DNA of 64,000 nt from Chitinibacter sp. GC72 (GCF_009760905.1 NZ_VIRW01000001.1:1-64000); one strand, 5' to 3'; shown: positions 51,281 through 61,017, counted from the stretch's first letter. Made by a program: numbers and translations. The notes: generated by a model from the sequence alone, not told the origin.

Positions 51281-51329
51281 GGGTATTGCTCTAAAAATTA
51301 GAGAAGAAAAGGTCTATAGGGCAATACCC
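51281..51329. repeat. 49-bp palindromic element, copy 10
   Basis: Perfect ends GGGTATTGC and GCAATACCC; TCTA pairs with TATAG-type bases inside. It lies 16 bp after a small membrane protein stop and 160 bp upstream of the nucleoid protein start. Confidence 0.85.
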
Positions 51330-51345
51330 CTACAAACAATGGCCT

Positions 51346-51675
51346 TCAATGCCGGGGATGGATAAATCGAGACAGCAATACAGCACACCAGCTACCTGCA
51401 ATCATCGCAGGCGCGCCTACGGTGATCGCCGCCAGAATGGCATAACTAAAAGCCGACTCAAGCCCCGGTCTGGCTGAACCGTGCCAGAAGCCAAAAGCGT
51501 GAAACAGTCCATACGCACCACTTGCGAGCAGCAGCAAGCCCAAGCTGCTGGCGGCCCCCAAGAGAGCAAGTCCAAAACACGAGCGGCGCTTGAATACGAC
51601 AATCGAGGCAATCAAGCCCAGCAAGATGCTCATGAGATACAATAAAGCCAGTATGGACACTGCGAGCTCCTGCAT
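51346..51675 (-). CDS. Hypothetical membrane protein
   Basis: A 109-residue protein of three predicted membrane segments: VSILALLYLMSILLGLIASIVVF, FGLALLGAASSLGLLLLASGAYGLF and YAILAAITVGAPAMIAGSWCAVLL. Not recognised as a named family. The frame is open far upstream over the EcsC-like gene, but MQELAVSILALL at 51675 is the natural start, about 80 bp after the EcsC-like stop. The pair may be co-transcribed. Confidence 0.65.
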   Translation of the reverse strand: MQELAVSILALLYLMSILLGLIASIVVFKRRSCFGLALLGAASSLGLLLLASGAYGLFHAFGFWHGSARPGLESAFSYAILAAITVGAPAMIAGSWCAVLLSRFIHPRH

Positions 51676-51757
51676 GGGCGGGCGGGGAGAAAAAACATTG
51701 ATCAAGCCAGACTGCGGCGAGGATAAGCCGCAGGCTGGTGGGCAGAAAGTATGATTT

Positions 51758-52243
51758 TTAAGCGCTGGAATCTGCTTCAGCAATGGCCTGCCTGAGCACC
51801 CGGTAGCAATCTTCGATATGCGCATTGCCCAGATAGCGCATGGCGCCATAACTGACGCCCGCGGCAATGGCCGTTCCGAGCAGCGGCACAAATTTGGCGG
51901 CCTGCTTGGAAGCCATACGCACGCCAACGCGTTTCAAGGCCAGAATGATCAGCTCCTTGCTGGCGTAGCGCCCAATCAGCGAGCTGCCCAGCGAGGTGAT
52001 AATCACCAGCAGGCGTTGCCGGGTTTGCGCATCCAGCCGCGCCACGTCCTGCTCGCGCAGGCCAAATTTCTCATTAATTTGCTCGATCATCCGCGTCATA
52101 ATCGCCACATCGGCGCCCACATCCAGGCCGGGCAGCGGAATTGCAGCCGCGGCAGCGGACACCCAGGCACGCTGATTAACCAGCTGCAGACACTCGCGGC
52201 GCGCGGCATCCAGCTGAGCCAGATTCAAGTTCAAGCTGCTCAT
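51758..52243 (-). CDS. EcsC/DUF697-like protein
   Basis: A 161-residue helical protein. IPLPGLDVGADVAIMTRMIEQINEKFGL near residue 36, followed by a RYASKELIILAL and a glycine-rich FVPLLGTAIAAGVSYGAM segment, resembles DUF697/EcsC-type domains that sit at membranes, often linked to GTPases. No GTPase is adjacent. It lies between the HD-GYP response regulator upstream and the small membrane protein downstream, both on the same strand. Function unknown. Confidence 0.7.
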   Translation of the reverse strand: MSSLNLNLAQLDAARRECLQLVNQRAWVSAAAAAIPLPGLDVGADVAIMTRMIEQINEKFGLREQDVARLDAQTRQRLLVIITSLGSSLIGRYASKELIILALKRVGVRMASKQAAKFVPLLGTAIAAGVSYGAMRYLGNAHIEDCYRVLRQAIAEADSSA

Positions 52244-52335
52244 TGACCAACCTCATGCAGTGAAAAGCAATGTTCTTGCGTATTGGTAGTTTGCTGCTGG
52301 CTTTTGTTCCCTTGGCGGGAGAGAGTTAGAGGCGG

Positions 52336-53874
52336 TTAATGCCCTTGATCGGATATATCAGGCAGCTGATGGCGAATGGCCAGCAACTCATCGTAATGGC
52401 TGAGCGCCAGATCGACCAGCATGGGGTCAAAATGCCGGCCGCGCTCGCTGCGCACCAGCGCAATAATCGCCGCATCATCCCACGGCTCCTTGTACGCGCG
52501 ACGTGAACCGAGGGCGTCGATCACGTCAACAATCGCCATAATCCGAGCCTCGATGGCGATTTGTTCACCCGCCAGCCCACGCGGATAACCGCTGCCATCC
52601 CATTTTTCATGGTGTTCTCTGGCGATAATCGCGCCCATTTTGGCAATGACCCGCTTGGTTTTTTTCAGCAACTGGTAACCCAGCTCGGCATGAGTCTGCA
52701 TAATCGCCCATTCGGCGTCGTCCAGTTTGCCATGCTTGTGCAGGATATGCTCGGGGATGCCGATCTTGCCAATATCGTGCAAGGGCGATGCGTAACGGAT
52801 GGTTTCGCAAAACTCGGCCGACATCCCCAGTTTTTGCGCCAGCAATTCGCACATCAGCGCCACGCGGCGAACGTGCATGCCGGTTTCTTTTGAGCGCTGC
52901 TCAATCGCGTCGCCAATCACCAGCAGCAGCTCTTTTTGCGTTTCCTGGATGTTTTCCTTGGTGTAGAGCGACTCGAAAATCAGCGCTACATTGCTGGCAA
53001 ACATCTGCAGCAGCTTGGTTTGCAGTGCATCCAGCGGTTGATTAAGGCTGGCATACAGCACATTTGACGAGCTTTCCCCCACCTGGAAACGGGCCAGAAA
53101 AGCGGCATCCGGCAGATGATTATCGCCACCCGCATTGACGTAATTGACCAGCTCGCGCACATGATCCGGCAGCACAGGCGTACTTAAATCATCCTGCACC
53201 GAGATATTCTCACCAGTGGCAGCCAGCACATGATTGACTTTGTCGCCGTACAGATCGACCGATTGCGACACCAGATAGACTTCGCTGCTCTGGATATTCA
53301 AGAGATCAAGCAGCTGCTGCAAAACAGCCGAGCCAAACTGATGCAAGGTGCGGCTGCGGAGCACAGCTTGCGACGAGGCAATGACTTTTTCCATGCCGTG
53401 CTGGGTATTGCGGATGGTGACAATATCGCGGTAAGAGCGGATGGCGGCGTAAATGCAGGTTTTGAGCTTGATATTGGTCAGCTCGGTTTTGGCTTTGTAG
53501 TCGTTGATGTCGTACTCCTGAATCACGACTTCTTCAGGATGCTGATTGGCCTGCCCCGTGCGCAAAATAATGCGCAGCGAATGGTTTTTCATTTCGGAGC
53601 GGATGCGCTCAACCAGCTCCAGCCCCGCTTCGGGTGACTCCATCACCACATCGATAAAAGCCACCGCCACATCCGGGTGCATGCTGAGCAATTCGTAGCC
53701 ACTGCGGGCGCTGTCTGCGTACAGGAGTTCAAGCGGACGCCCATCCACTTTGACGCGCGAGAGCGATAAACGGGTGACTTCAAAAATATCACGCTCGTCG
53801 TCGATCACCGCTACTTTCCAGGGCGGCAAGAGCTCGTTTACAGGTGTTGTCGATTCGGGAAGTAAAAAATCCAT
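52336..53874 (-). CDS. Response regulator with DUF3369 and HD-GYP output
   Basis: A 512-residue protein. A receiver domain (residues 18-150) has the acidic pair in VIDDERD and phosphoacceptor D75 (VAFIDVVM). A DUF3369 sensory domain spans about 160-315, and an HD-GYP phosphodiesterase domain about 320-500 has LHDIGKIGIPEHIL, REHHEKWDGSGYPRG and the expected metal ligands. Predicted to cut c-di-GMP when phosphorylated. No cognate kinase is adjacent; the hybrid kinase at 33827 is a possible partner but unlinked. The oligoribonuclease gene in this window would clear the pGpG product. Confidence 0.94.
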   Translation of the reverse strand: MDFLLPESTTPVNELLPPWKVAVIDDERDIFEVTRLSLSRVKVDGRPLELLYADSARSGYELLSMHPDVAVAFIDVVMESPEAGLELVERIRSEMKNHSLRIILRTGQANQHPEEVVIQEYDINDYKAKTELTNIKLKTCIYAAIRSYRDIVTIRNTQHGMEKVIASSQAVLRSRTLHQFGSAVLQQLLDLLNIQSSEVYLVSQSVDLYGDKVNHVLAATGENISVQDDLSTPVLPDHVRELVNYVNAGGDNHLPDAAFLARFQVGESSSNVLYASLNQPLDALQTKLLQMFASNVALIFESLYTKENIQETQKELLLVIGDAIEQRSKETGMHVRRVALMCELLAQKLGMSAEFCETIRYASPLHDIGKIGIPEHILHKHGKLDDAEWAIMQTHAELGYQLLKKTKRVIAKMGAIIAREHHEKWDGSGYPRGLAGEQIAIEARIMAIVDVIDALGSRRAYKEPWDDAAIIALVRSERGRHFDPMLVDLALSHYDELLAIRHQLPDISDQGH

Positions 53875-53960
53875 GACAAAGCTGATCTACCGAAATATCG
53901 ACTCTTTAGCATAGCCTGAAGCTGACAAATTGCGAGAATCCAGCGTGACATTCATGCATT

Positions 53961-54404
53961 TCAAAACCGCTTCATCGGCACAAAACGGATGCCGGTATCG
54001 CTAAGCTGCTCGGCGCCAATTGGCATAAAGCCATAGCGCATATAGGCATTGACGCTATTGAGGCTGGCATTGACTGTGAGCAAGCGCTGCTGTGCATCAG
54101 CGGCACGGATTAGCGCACGGCCAACACCACGGCTTTGAAATTCGGGCAGCACAAATAACAGCGCAATATGCGCGTCAGCGCGTGCCTGCAACACACCAAT
54201 GACGGTGTTTTGAATCACCGCCACATGGCACTGGCCGCCCACCGCATCGCGCGCGCGAATTTCGCTGGCCTGGGCAAAGCGCCGAAATTGCTCGATGCCG
54301 GCGGCGCTTTGGTATTGCGCCGCAAGGTGCTGGAACGAAGCCCAGACCACCTCGGCAGCGCGCTCGTACTCGGAAAATGCAATCTCGCGGATTTCAAGTG
54401 CCAT
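53961..54404 (-). CDS. GNAT-family acetyltransferase
   Basis: A 147-residue N-acetyltransferase. Motif A of the acetyl-CoA site is FVLPEFQSRGVGRALIRAA near residue 90, and VNASLNSVNAYMRYGFMPIG forms the C-terminal strand. The acceptor is unknown. The ATG at 54404 starts 7 bp after the tldD stop, so it is likely the last gene of the yhdP-nitrilase-tldD run. Confidence 0.88.
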   Translation of the reverse strand: MALEIREIAFSEYERAAEVVWASFQHLAAQYQSAAGIEQFRRFAQASEIRARDAVGGQCHVAVIQNTVIGVLQARADAHIALLFVLPEFQSRGVGRALIRAADAQQRLLTVNASLNSVNAYMRYGFMPIGAEQLSDTGIRFVPMKRF

Positions 54405-54411
54405 GCGAATC

Positions 54412-55863
54412 TTAACCCGCTGTACCACCAACGGTGAGGCCACCGTCGATGCGCAAAGTTGGCTGCCCTACGCCAACGGGCACGCTCTGCCCATCTTTAC
54501 CGCAGGTGCCCACGCCCGGATCGAGCGCCATATCGTTACCAATCATTGACACGCGCGTCAGTACATCGGGGCCATTGCCAATCAGCGTGGCACCTTTCAC
54601 TGGATACAGCATTTTGCCGTTTTCAACGTACCACGCCTCGGCGGCCGAGAACACAAATTTGCCGCTGGTAATATCGACCTGCCCGCCGCCAAAGTTAACG
54701 GCATAGAGGCCGCGATCAATCGAAGCGATAATTTCAGCCGGGTCTTTATCGCCATTTTCCATAATGGTGTTGGTCATGCGTGGCATGGTGATATGCGCGT
54801 AGCTTTCGCGCCGACCATTGCCGGTGGTCGGCATGCCCATCAGGCGCGCGTTCAGGCTGTCTTGCAAATAGCCTTGCAAAATACCGTCTTCAATCAGCAC
54901 CGTACGCTGCGTTGGATTGCCTTCATCGTCGATATTGAGCGAGCCGCGTCGATCGACAATCGTGCCGTCGTCAACGACGGTCACGCCTTTGGCGGCAACA
55001 CGCTGGCCAATTTTGCCAGCAAAAGCCGAGCTGCCTTTACGGTTAAAATCACCTTCAAGGCCGTGACCAATCGCTTCATGCAGCAAAATGCCGGGCCAGC
55101 CACTGCCAAGTACCACGGTCATTTCACCGGCAGGCGCTGGGCGCGCATCGAGATTGAGCACAGCCTGATCGACTGCGCGTTTGGCGTAATCAAGCAGCAC
55201 GGTATCGGTGAAATAAGCGTAATCAAAACGGCCACCACCGCCAGCACTGCCCTGCTCGCGCTGGCCATTGGCCTCGATAATCACATTGATCGACAGCCGA
55301 CACAGCGGGCGCACATCGGCGGCGCGATGACCGTCGTGACGGGCGATATAAATTACTTCAAATTCACTCGCCAGACTCGCCATGACTTGCACCACGCGCG
55401 GGTCCAGACTGCGGGCGATTTGTTCGATTTTTTCCAGCAAGGCCACTTTCGCTGCTTCATCAAGGCTTGCCAGCGGATCCTTGGGGGTATAGAGCTGCAG
55501 CCCTTGCTGTTTATTGGCAAAGGGAGCAATACCCTGCCCACCTTGCCGACCAATTGCGCGCGTGGCTTGCGCGGCCTGATTCAAAGCGGCGAGGCTGATG
55601 TCGTCCGAATAAGCAAAAGCAGTTTTTTCGCCGCTGATCGCGCGCACGCCAACGCCCTGGTCGATATTAAAGCTGCCCGATTTCACAATGCCTTCGTCCA
55701 GGCTCCACGCCTCGGAGCGGCTGTATTGGAAATACAAATCGGCGTAGTCGATTTCATGGCTGAGCATTTGACCAAACACCGAGTTGATCGCCTGATCATC
55801 CAGTGAAAAGGGCGTGAGCAATTGTTGCTCGGCGATTGCAAAATGATCCAAAGAGATGCTCAT
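54412..55863 (-). CDS. tldD: Metalloprotease TldD
   Basis: A 483-residue TldD subunit; with TldE/PmbA it forms a protease that trims leader peptides of modified peptides and degrades unfolded proteins. The zinc motif is in ILLHEAIGHGLEGD. Family landmarks include GVGVRAISGEKTAFAYSDD near residue 70 and the C-terminal GKDGQSVPVGVGQPTLRI. Length equals the E. coli protein. A tldE/pmbA homologue is not in this window. The nitrilase gene lies 97 bp upstream on the same strand. Confidence 0.96.
   Translation of the reverse strand: MSISLDHFAIAEQQLLTPFSLDDQAINSVFGQMLSHEIDYADLYFQYSRSEAWSLDEGIVKSGSFNIDQGVGVRAISGEKTAFAYSDDISLAALNQAAQATRAIGRQGGQGIAPFANKQQGLQLYTPKDPLASLDEAAKVALLEKIEQIARSLDPRVVQVMASLASEFEVIYIARHDGHRAADVRPLCRLSINVIIEANGQREQGSAGGGGRFDYAYFTDTVLLDYAKRAVDQAVLNLDARPAPAGEMTVVLGSGWPGILLHEAIGHGLEGDFNRKGSSAFAGKIGQRVAAKGVTVVDDGTIVDRRGSLNIDDEGNPTQRTVLIEDGILQGYLQDSLNARLMGMPTTGNGRRESYAHITMPRMTNTIMENGDKDPAEIIASIDRGLYAVNFGGGQVDITSGKFVFSAAEAWYVENGKMLYPVKGATLIGNGPDVLTRVSMIGNDMALDPGVGTCGKDGQSVPVGVGQPTLRIDGGLTVGGTAG
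55485..55534. repeat. 50-bp palindromic element, candidate inside tldD
   Basis: Ends GGGTATAGA and GCAATACCC, 50 rather than 49 bp. CTGCAGCC and CTTGC sit inside. It lies in frame within tldD near the encoded GIAPFANKQQGLQLYTPK. Confidence 0.4.
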
Positions 55864-55916
55864 TGTTTTACCTAAATTAATCTGTCCGACGAAGTGATTA
55901 AGCGAAAAACTTCACA

Positions 55917-55949
55917 CAAGGCACAGCAACGCAGCGTGAGAACTTTTGC
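55917..55949. repeat. Dispersed repeat type B, copy 3
   Basis: CAAGGCACAGCAACGCAGCG followed by AGAACTTTTGC; 26 of 33 bases match 23460-23492. A small GAAGT/ACTTC hairpin precedes it. Lies in the 97-bp gap between the nitrilase and tldD genes. Confidence 0.45.
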
Positions 55950-55960
55950 CTTTTCACTTA

Positions 55961-56797
55961 TTAAAACACACGATGCTTCAGTGCTGGCAATATCGTTCTG
56001 ACTCTGTGTAATTGCGTGGCTTTGAGCTCGGCGAGCGCCAGCCCTTCACCTTCGGGCAACACATCAAGCACCACGCCCCACGGATCGATCAGCATACTAT
56101 GGCCAAAGGTGGCGCGCCCGCTCGGGTGCACACCGCCCTGGCCGGACGCCACGACAAAACACTGGTTTTCAATCGCGCGCGCACGCAGCAGCACTTCCCA
56201 GTGCGCCCGCCCGGTGGTGGCGGTAAACGCGGCGGGCAGCACCCAAATATCCACCTCGCCGACCAGATCCAGCGCACGAAACAGCTCGGGAAAGCGCAAA
56301 TCATAGCAAACAGCCAGCCCGATGCGGCCAAATGGCGTGTCAAACGCCACCGGCTGCTGCCCGGCGCAAATGGTATCGGCCTCGGTAAAGCATTCGGCCC
56401 CATTAGCAAAACCAAACAGGTGGATTTTGTCATAGCGCGCGACACATTCGCCCGCGGGGTTAAACGCCAGACAGCTATTCATGACTTTATCGGGCTCGCC
56501 AGACACCAGAGGAATCGTGCCGCCGACCAGCCAGATCTGATGCTCACGCGCTTGCGTGGCCAGAAAATGCTGTAGCGGCGCGGCCTGGCTTTCGATTTGA
56601 TGATCGGATTGATATGGCTCCTGATGCGCCAGCTTGTCGCGATCACTCTGGCCCATGATCGCGAAATATTCCGGCAAGACAATCAGCTGCGCCCCGGCGG
56701 CGGCGGCGCTGGCAATCAGACGAGCTGCGTGTGACAAATTGCTGGCCACATCCGGACCGGACACCATCTGGATGGCACAGGCGATTAAACTATTCAT
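55961..56797 (-). CDS. Carbon-nitrogen hydrolase (nitrilase superfamily, Nit-like)
   Basis: A 278-residue enzyme with the Glu-Lys-Cys triad: E43 in VLPEYFA, Lys in RYDKIHLFG, and Cys in LAVCYDLRFPELFR. Nit-type enzymes remove deaminated glutathione or cleave small amides. It is encoded between yhdP and tldD, a gene order common in beta- and gammaproteobacteria. The ATG at 56797 is preferred over the GTG at 56803. A degenerate 49-bp element occupies its upstream region. Confidence 0.93.
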   Translation of the reverse strand: MNSLIACAIQMVSGPDVASNLSHAARLIASAAAAGAQLIVLPEYFAIMGQSDRDKLAHQEPYQSDHQIESQAAPLQHFLATQAREHQIWLVGGTIPLVSGEPDKVMNSCLAFNPAGECVARYDKIHLFGFANGAECFTEADTICAGQQPVAFDTPFGRIGLAVCYDLRFPELFRALDLVGEVDIWVLPAAFTATTGRAHWEVLLRARAIENQCFVVASGQGGVHPSGRATFGHSMLIDPWGVVLDVLPEGEGLALAELKATQLHRVRTILPALKHRVF

Positions 56798-56807
56798 ATA
56801 CACACCA

Positions 56808-56856
56808 CCGTATAAAGCTGCACAGCATATTTAGATTGATCTGCAGCCATATACCC
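56808..56856. repeat. 49-bp palindromic element, copy 11 (degenerate)
   Basis: Ends CCGTATAAA and ATATACCC, 49 bp apart; GCTGCA and TGCAGC pair inside, and ATT lies at the usual central place. It fills the gap between yhdP (stop 56864) and the nitrilase start. Confidence 0.5.
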
Positions 56857-56863
56857 ATTAGTC

Positions 56864-59800
56864 CTAATTAGAAAAGGGCCGCTCCGGCCTGACGCCGATT
56901 TTCTTGATCTGCGGGTCAGCCATGCTGCCGTCAATCTGGAATTCATACGCCACCAGCTCGCCCAGCGGATTATCCAGCGCCGACTGTGCCGCCAGCGTGG
57001 CCAGACCGATAATCGGGTTTACCACCGCCACCCCTAGCGCTACCGCGCCGCCAATGCTGGGTACTACTCGCACTCGCAAATGCTGGGTACCAGCGACAAA
57101 ATTGGCGTCGCCAGTAAAGCGCACTTTGGCCGCTGGGCCGTTGATTTTCAGATTATTGGTTTTGGCGATGCCCTGCTCGATCACTGCCGTGCCGTGAATC
57201 TCGTCAAACTCGAAACCACCGCTAAACACATCGCTAAAGTCGAGCTTGAGCCGACGTGGCAGCGCTTGTAAGCTTAAAATCGACATAAATCGCCCCACGC
57301 CGGGATCAAGCTGGCTAAATTGCCCGGCGCCCATATTCAGCTCGATCTGCCCGGCTGCCGTTGGCCAATCGGGCGACCACGGCGCGCCGCGCCATTGCCC
57401 ATCGCCGCGAAACGTCAGCGGCGCCTGTTTCATGGCCTCGGGGTAGCCCAGACGTTTGAGCAAATTGCCCAGATTGGGCGAATCAATCGCTACCTTGGCT
57501 TGCGTTCGCTCGCTGCCGTCCTGCCGGAACCATTGCCCATTGAGGGCAATCTGGCCGTCGGCATTGCTCAAGCTCAATTCCTTGAAATCAATCCCGCGCC
57601 CTTGCGGCTGGCTGGACAGGCGCAAAGTGCCCAGCTCGACATTTTTAAAACGAAAATCCTGCGCTTGCAGATTGAGCGCCGGCCAGGATTGCCACAGGCT
57701 TAAACCGCTTTTCTCAGCGGGCAGTGCCAGCGGGCCGCGCGCGAGCAGGCGGGATGGTTTTTCCGGCTCGGCCGCGACTGCAGCGGGTTTTAGCGGCAGC
57801 CAGAGCTTGCTCAGCTGCACATCAAGCCGGTTGGCCCCCGGCAACCAGTGCAGATCGCCCACAATCTGCTGGCTGGCCAGGCTGGCCTGCACGCCTTTCT
57901 CGCTGATCTGGCCTTGCAGGCGCACTTCATCAAGCTGCTGGCCTGCAATATACAGCTGGTCAAACGCCAGCTGCTGCACCTGCAATTCGGGCATTTTGCT
58001 GCCCGGATTTTTGCCGGTGGCGGGCGTTTTCAGCCACTGACTCTGCAGCGGCAACCATTCGGCCAGATTGAGCTGCGGCCAGCGGCCACTGAGCTGGATG
58101 CCCTGATTTTGCGGTAATACTACGGGTAATCGGGCTGCGGATTCACCCTCGCTACCAAGCACAATCTGGCCGCGCACCGGTGTGGCATCCGCAGGAAGCA
58201 ACAGCGCGGCTTGCAAGGTTTTGCCGTAGGCAAATTCAAGCCGGGAACCGCTTTGCTCACCGGCCACTTTCAGGCGGAATGCCCGGCTCTGTGAGGCGGA
58301 TTTATTTAATGGCACAGGCAGATGGCTCTGCGCGCCCTGCAAATCCGAATTCAGATTAAAGACATAATCATCCTCGTCCACTTGCAGCTGCCCCTGAAAC
58401 GCCACCATCCCTTGCAACCACGGGCTCAGCGGCGGCAGATAATGCCGCAAAGCCTGCTCAAGCTCGGCCTGTCCTTTCAGATTGAGCATCAGCTCGCCCT
58501 TGGCATTGGTTTCGCCATGCATCTGTACTGTGCCGCCCAGAGCCCGAGCGGTGGACGGCTGCACTTTCATGCTGGTTTCGGTGAAGCTAACGGCCCCTTT
58601 GGCCTGATTGAGCACCGGGATCTCGTCGCCAAAATCAAGCTGGTTGCCGTCAAAAGCATACAGCCCCTTGATGCGGGTCTGCTCTACGTCCTCAATCGGA
58701 ATATCGAGCTGCAGATCAAGCTGGCCGCGGCCTTGCGCCTTGAGCTGATCGAGAAACCCATGCGTGGCAGTGCGTACCGGGCTGTTTTCCACATAGCGAA
58801 GAAAATCGGCGGTTTGCCCGCTCACCTTGCCATCGACAAGCACATGCTGATTGTATTCAAGGTTGGGAATGGTCACTTTGACCTGGTCCAGCGCCGTGCC
58901 GCTAATCTGTCCCTGATTCGCCGCCACCGTCAGCTGCATACCGTCGATCAGTACCTGTCCATCCACCTGTGTAATCATCGGCCAGCCGTCGGCGTAATTG
59001 ATGGTGACGCCCTTGGCCTCGGTCTGCACCATAAACTGTCCGGCCTTGGCCGCTGGCGTGCCCATGGTGTACGGAAACTGCGCCACATCGCCACGCCAGA
59101 GCAGACGGCCATTGCGCGCATCGCCAGCCAGTAGCCCGCCCTTAAGCCAGACCAGCACTTCATCAGAGAGCACACGCGGCAGATAGGCGTAGACGCGCTG
59201 GGCGGCCAGCCGACGGATGTCCGCGTTCAGATCAACCTGCCCCATGCCGGTACCCGGCCAGCGATATTGCCCCTGCGCACTCAGCTCAAGCTCGGTATTG
59301 ACGGCTTTAAAGCCATCCAGGTTCAGCTGCCAGCCCTGGCCCTCACGCCGCCAGTCAACGGCTGCCTGCAGCAGACCGAATTGCAGCGGCTCCAGAAATT
59401 GCGCCGGGTAATCAAACCGCACATTCTGCCCGCCCAATTTGAGCTGCCCGCCCTTGGGGGCTAGATTCAGCGTCAGATCCAGCCCGGCGATTGCAGGCCA
59501 AGCGGTGACGCCCTGCACCGATAACTGGCTGATTTCGGCGTCCACTTGCAGCGTATCGAGTTGCGGTTGCTGGCTGTGTTGGCGTCCCTTTCCATAGGGC
59601 CATTGCCCCGGCCACTCCAGACTAAGCTGCTTGAGATAGCCCCCCAGCGTCGCGCTGCGATACGCCGCCAGATGTTCGGGCAAAAACTGCCGATAGGCAT
59701 TGAATGCCTGCAGTTGCCAGCGGCGTGCAGTCAAGGTTTGCCGCTCTGGGGTTTGCGTATATTCCAGCTCGCAGCGCTCGCACCAGGCCTGCCCTTTACC

Positions 59801-60868
59801 TTGATTCCCCTCACCCGGAATACCTTCACCTTGAATCTGTCTGCCGTACACCTGCAGCGTGCGCTGCTGCTTGCGATCACGCCAGACCATTTTGCCGTCA
59901 AACAGCGGCAAGCTCAGCATGGTCTGATCTGGCAGCAGCAGCCGCCAGTTGCTCAATTGCACATCGGCTTCCAGTCCTTCGAGCACACCTTTGTCCAGCT
60001 CCAGCGTCAAAGCCAGCGCGCCGTAACCCGACTTCATGTCGATAGCCGGCATCAGTGGCGACAGCCAGGGGCTGACTTGCAATAGATCACTGGCAGGCAA
60101 CACAACCTTGAGCCAGCCCGACCACTGCGACAGCGTATTAACATTGTCGCCACTCAGGCGCCCCTGAATATCGACCTGCTTGCCGACCCCCGATTTGTCC
60201 ATCAGATGGCGTGGCATAAAGCGCAGCACCAGCTGATGGCTGCCAAACCAGTTTTCAGCATTGAGCTGCACGCGATCGGCATACAGCGCCGGAAAACGGT
60301 TTTGCTCATCTTGCAGGCGTACCGCGCCATTGCTGATGGTCAGCTCGCCCTGATTGAGCAGCCAGTTGAAAAACTGCCCGTCGCTTTTGGCCTGCGGATC
60401 AAGCTTCAGACCCGCCACCTGCCACTGCCCGTTGGCAAGGCGCACAATATCAAGCTCGGGTGCATGCAGGCGCAAATGGCTAAAGCGCAATTGCCCGACC
60501 AGCAAATGCCACCACGACAGCGTGCCTTCCATGCGGTCAAATTCCAGCGGGCTGCGCTGAGATGGGCTGCTCTGGGTTTGGCGGCCCTGGCTGAGGCGAA
60601 ACTTCAGCAGTGCCAGCTGCGGGCGAATCCCACGCCAGCTGCCTTGTAGCTCGGCAATCTGCACTGTCGCGCCCACTTTCTGGCTTAACTGCTGCTCGAT
60701 CCAGGGTTTGTAGCTATTGAGGCGCGGGATAAAGACAAACTGCCAGGCCAGCGCCGCCAGCAGCAGCAACAAAAATGCAGTCAGCACAATGCGTTTTAGC
60801 CAGCGCAGATGCCAGGCGGTAAATAGCGCGGTCAGGGATTTGAGCTGACGCAAAAACGCAAGAGACAT
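56864..60868 (-). CDS. yhdP: YhdP-family AsmA-like envelope protein
   Basis: A 1334-residue protein of the TIGR02099/YhdP family. One N-terminal membrane anchor (WLKRIVLTAFLLLLLAALAWQFVFI) is followed by a very long periplasmic beta-groove, with AsmA-like repeats and a C-terminal domain ending LVAYEFQIDGSMADPQIKKIGVRPERPFSN. YhdP, TamB and YdbH are redundant proteins thought to move phospholipids to the outer membrane. The frame opens at 61042, overlapping glnE, but MSLAFLRQLK at 60868 leaves a 149-bp divergent spacer. Confidence 0.94.
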   Translation of the reverse strand: MSLAFLRQLKSLTALFTAWHLRWLKRIVLTAFLLLLLAALAWQFVFIPRLNSYKPWIEQQLSQKVGATVQIAELQGSWRGIRPQLALLKFRLSQGRQTQSSPSQRSPLEFDRMEGTLSWWHLLVGQLRFSHLRLHAPELDIVRLANGQWQVAGLKLDPQAKSDGQFFNWLLNQGELTISNGAVRLQDEQNRFPALYADRVQLNAENWFGSHQLVLRFMPRHLMDKSGVGKQVDIQGRLSGDNVNTLSQWSGWLKVVLPASDLLQVSPWLSPLMPAIDMKSGYGALALTLELDKGVLEGLEADVQLSNWRLLLPDQTMLSLPLFDGKMVWRDRKQQRTLQVYGRQIQGEGIPGEGNQGKGQAWCERCELEYTQTPERQTLTARRWQLQAFNAYRQFLPEHLAAYRSATLGGYLKQLSLEWPGQWPYGKGRQHSQQPQLDTLQVDAEISQLSVQGVTAWPAIAGLDLTLNLAPKGGQLKLGGQNVRFDYPAQFLEPLQFGLLQAAVDWRREGQGWQLNLDGFKAVNTELELSAQGQYRWPGTGMGQVDLNADIRRLAAQRVYAYLPRVLSDEVLVWLKGGLLAGDARNGRLLWRGDVAQFPYTMGTPAAKAGQFMVQTEAKGVTINYADGWPMITQVDGQVLIDGMQLTVAANQGQISGTALDQVKVTIPNLEYNQHVLVDGKVSGQTADFLRYVENSPVRTATHGFLDQLKAQGRGQLDLQLDIPIEDVEQTRIKGLYAFDGNQLDFGDEIPVLNQAKGAVSFTETSMKVQPSTARALGGTVQMHGETNAKGELMLNLKGQAELEQALRHYLPPLSPWLQGMVAFQGQLQVDEDDYVFNLNSDLQGAQSHLPVPLNKSASQSRAFRLKVAGEQSGSRLEFAYGKTLQAALLLPADATPVRGQIVLGSEGESAARLPVVLPQNQGIQLSGRWPQLNLAEWLPLQSQWLKTPATGKNPGSKMPELQVQQLAFDQLYIAGQQLDEVRLQGQISEKGVQASLASQQIVGDLHWLPGANRLDVQLSKLWLPLKPAAVAAEPEKPSRLLARGPLALPAEKSGLSLWQSWPALNLQAQDFRFKNVELGTLRLSSQPQGRGIDFKELSLSNADGQIALNGQWFRQDGSERTQAKVAIDSPNLGNLLKRLGYPEAMKQAPLTFRGDGQWRGAPWSPDWPTAAGQIELNMGAGQFSQLDPGVGRFMSILSLQALPRRLKLDFSDVFSGGFEFDEIHGTAVIEQGIAKTNNLKINGPAAKVRFTGDANFVAGTQHLRVRVVPSIGGAVALGVAVVNPIIGLATLAAQSALDNPLGELVAYEFQIDGSMADPQIKKIGVRPERPFSN

Positions 60869-61017
60869 CGGGATTCCGGGTAAGACACCGTGCACGCAAA
60901 GGACATCAGCTGTGCTACGGTATTGGATATGAAATTTATCCCTGCATTTTAACCTGAAAGTGCAGCCAAATTCAGCAGCCTTACATCGCCACAACCGGGA
61001 AAAACAAAGCCAAATCC

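Noticed and set aside
53403-53451. GGGTATTGC inside the DUF3369/HD-GYP gene as a further 49-bp element
   Set aside because: The right-hand half-site is missing at 49 bp.
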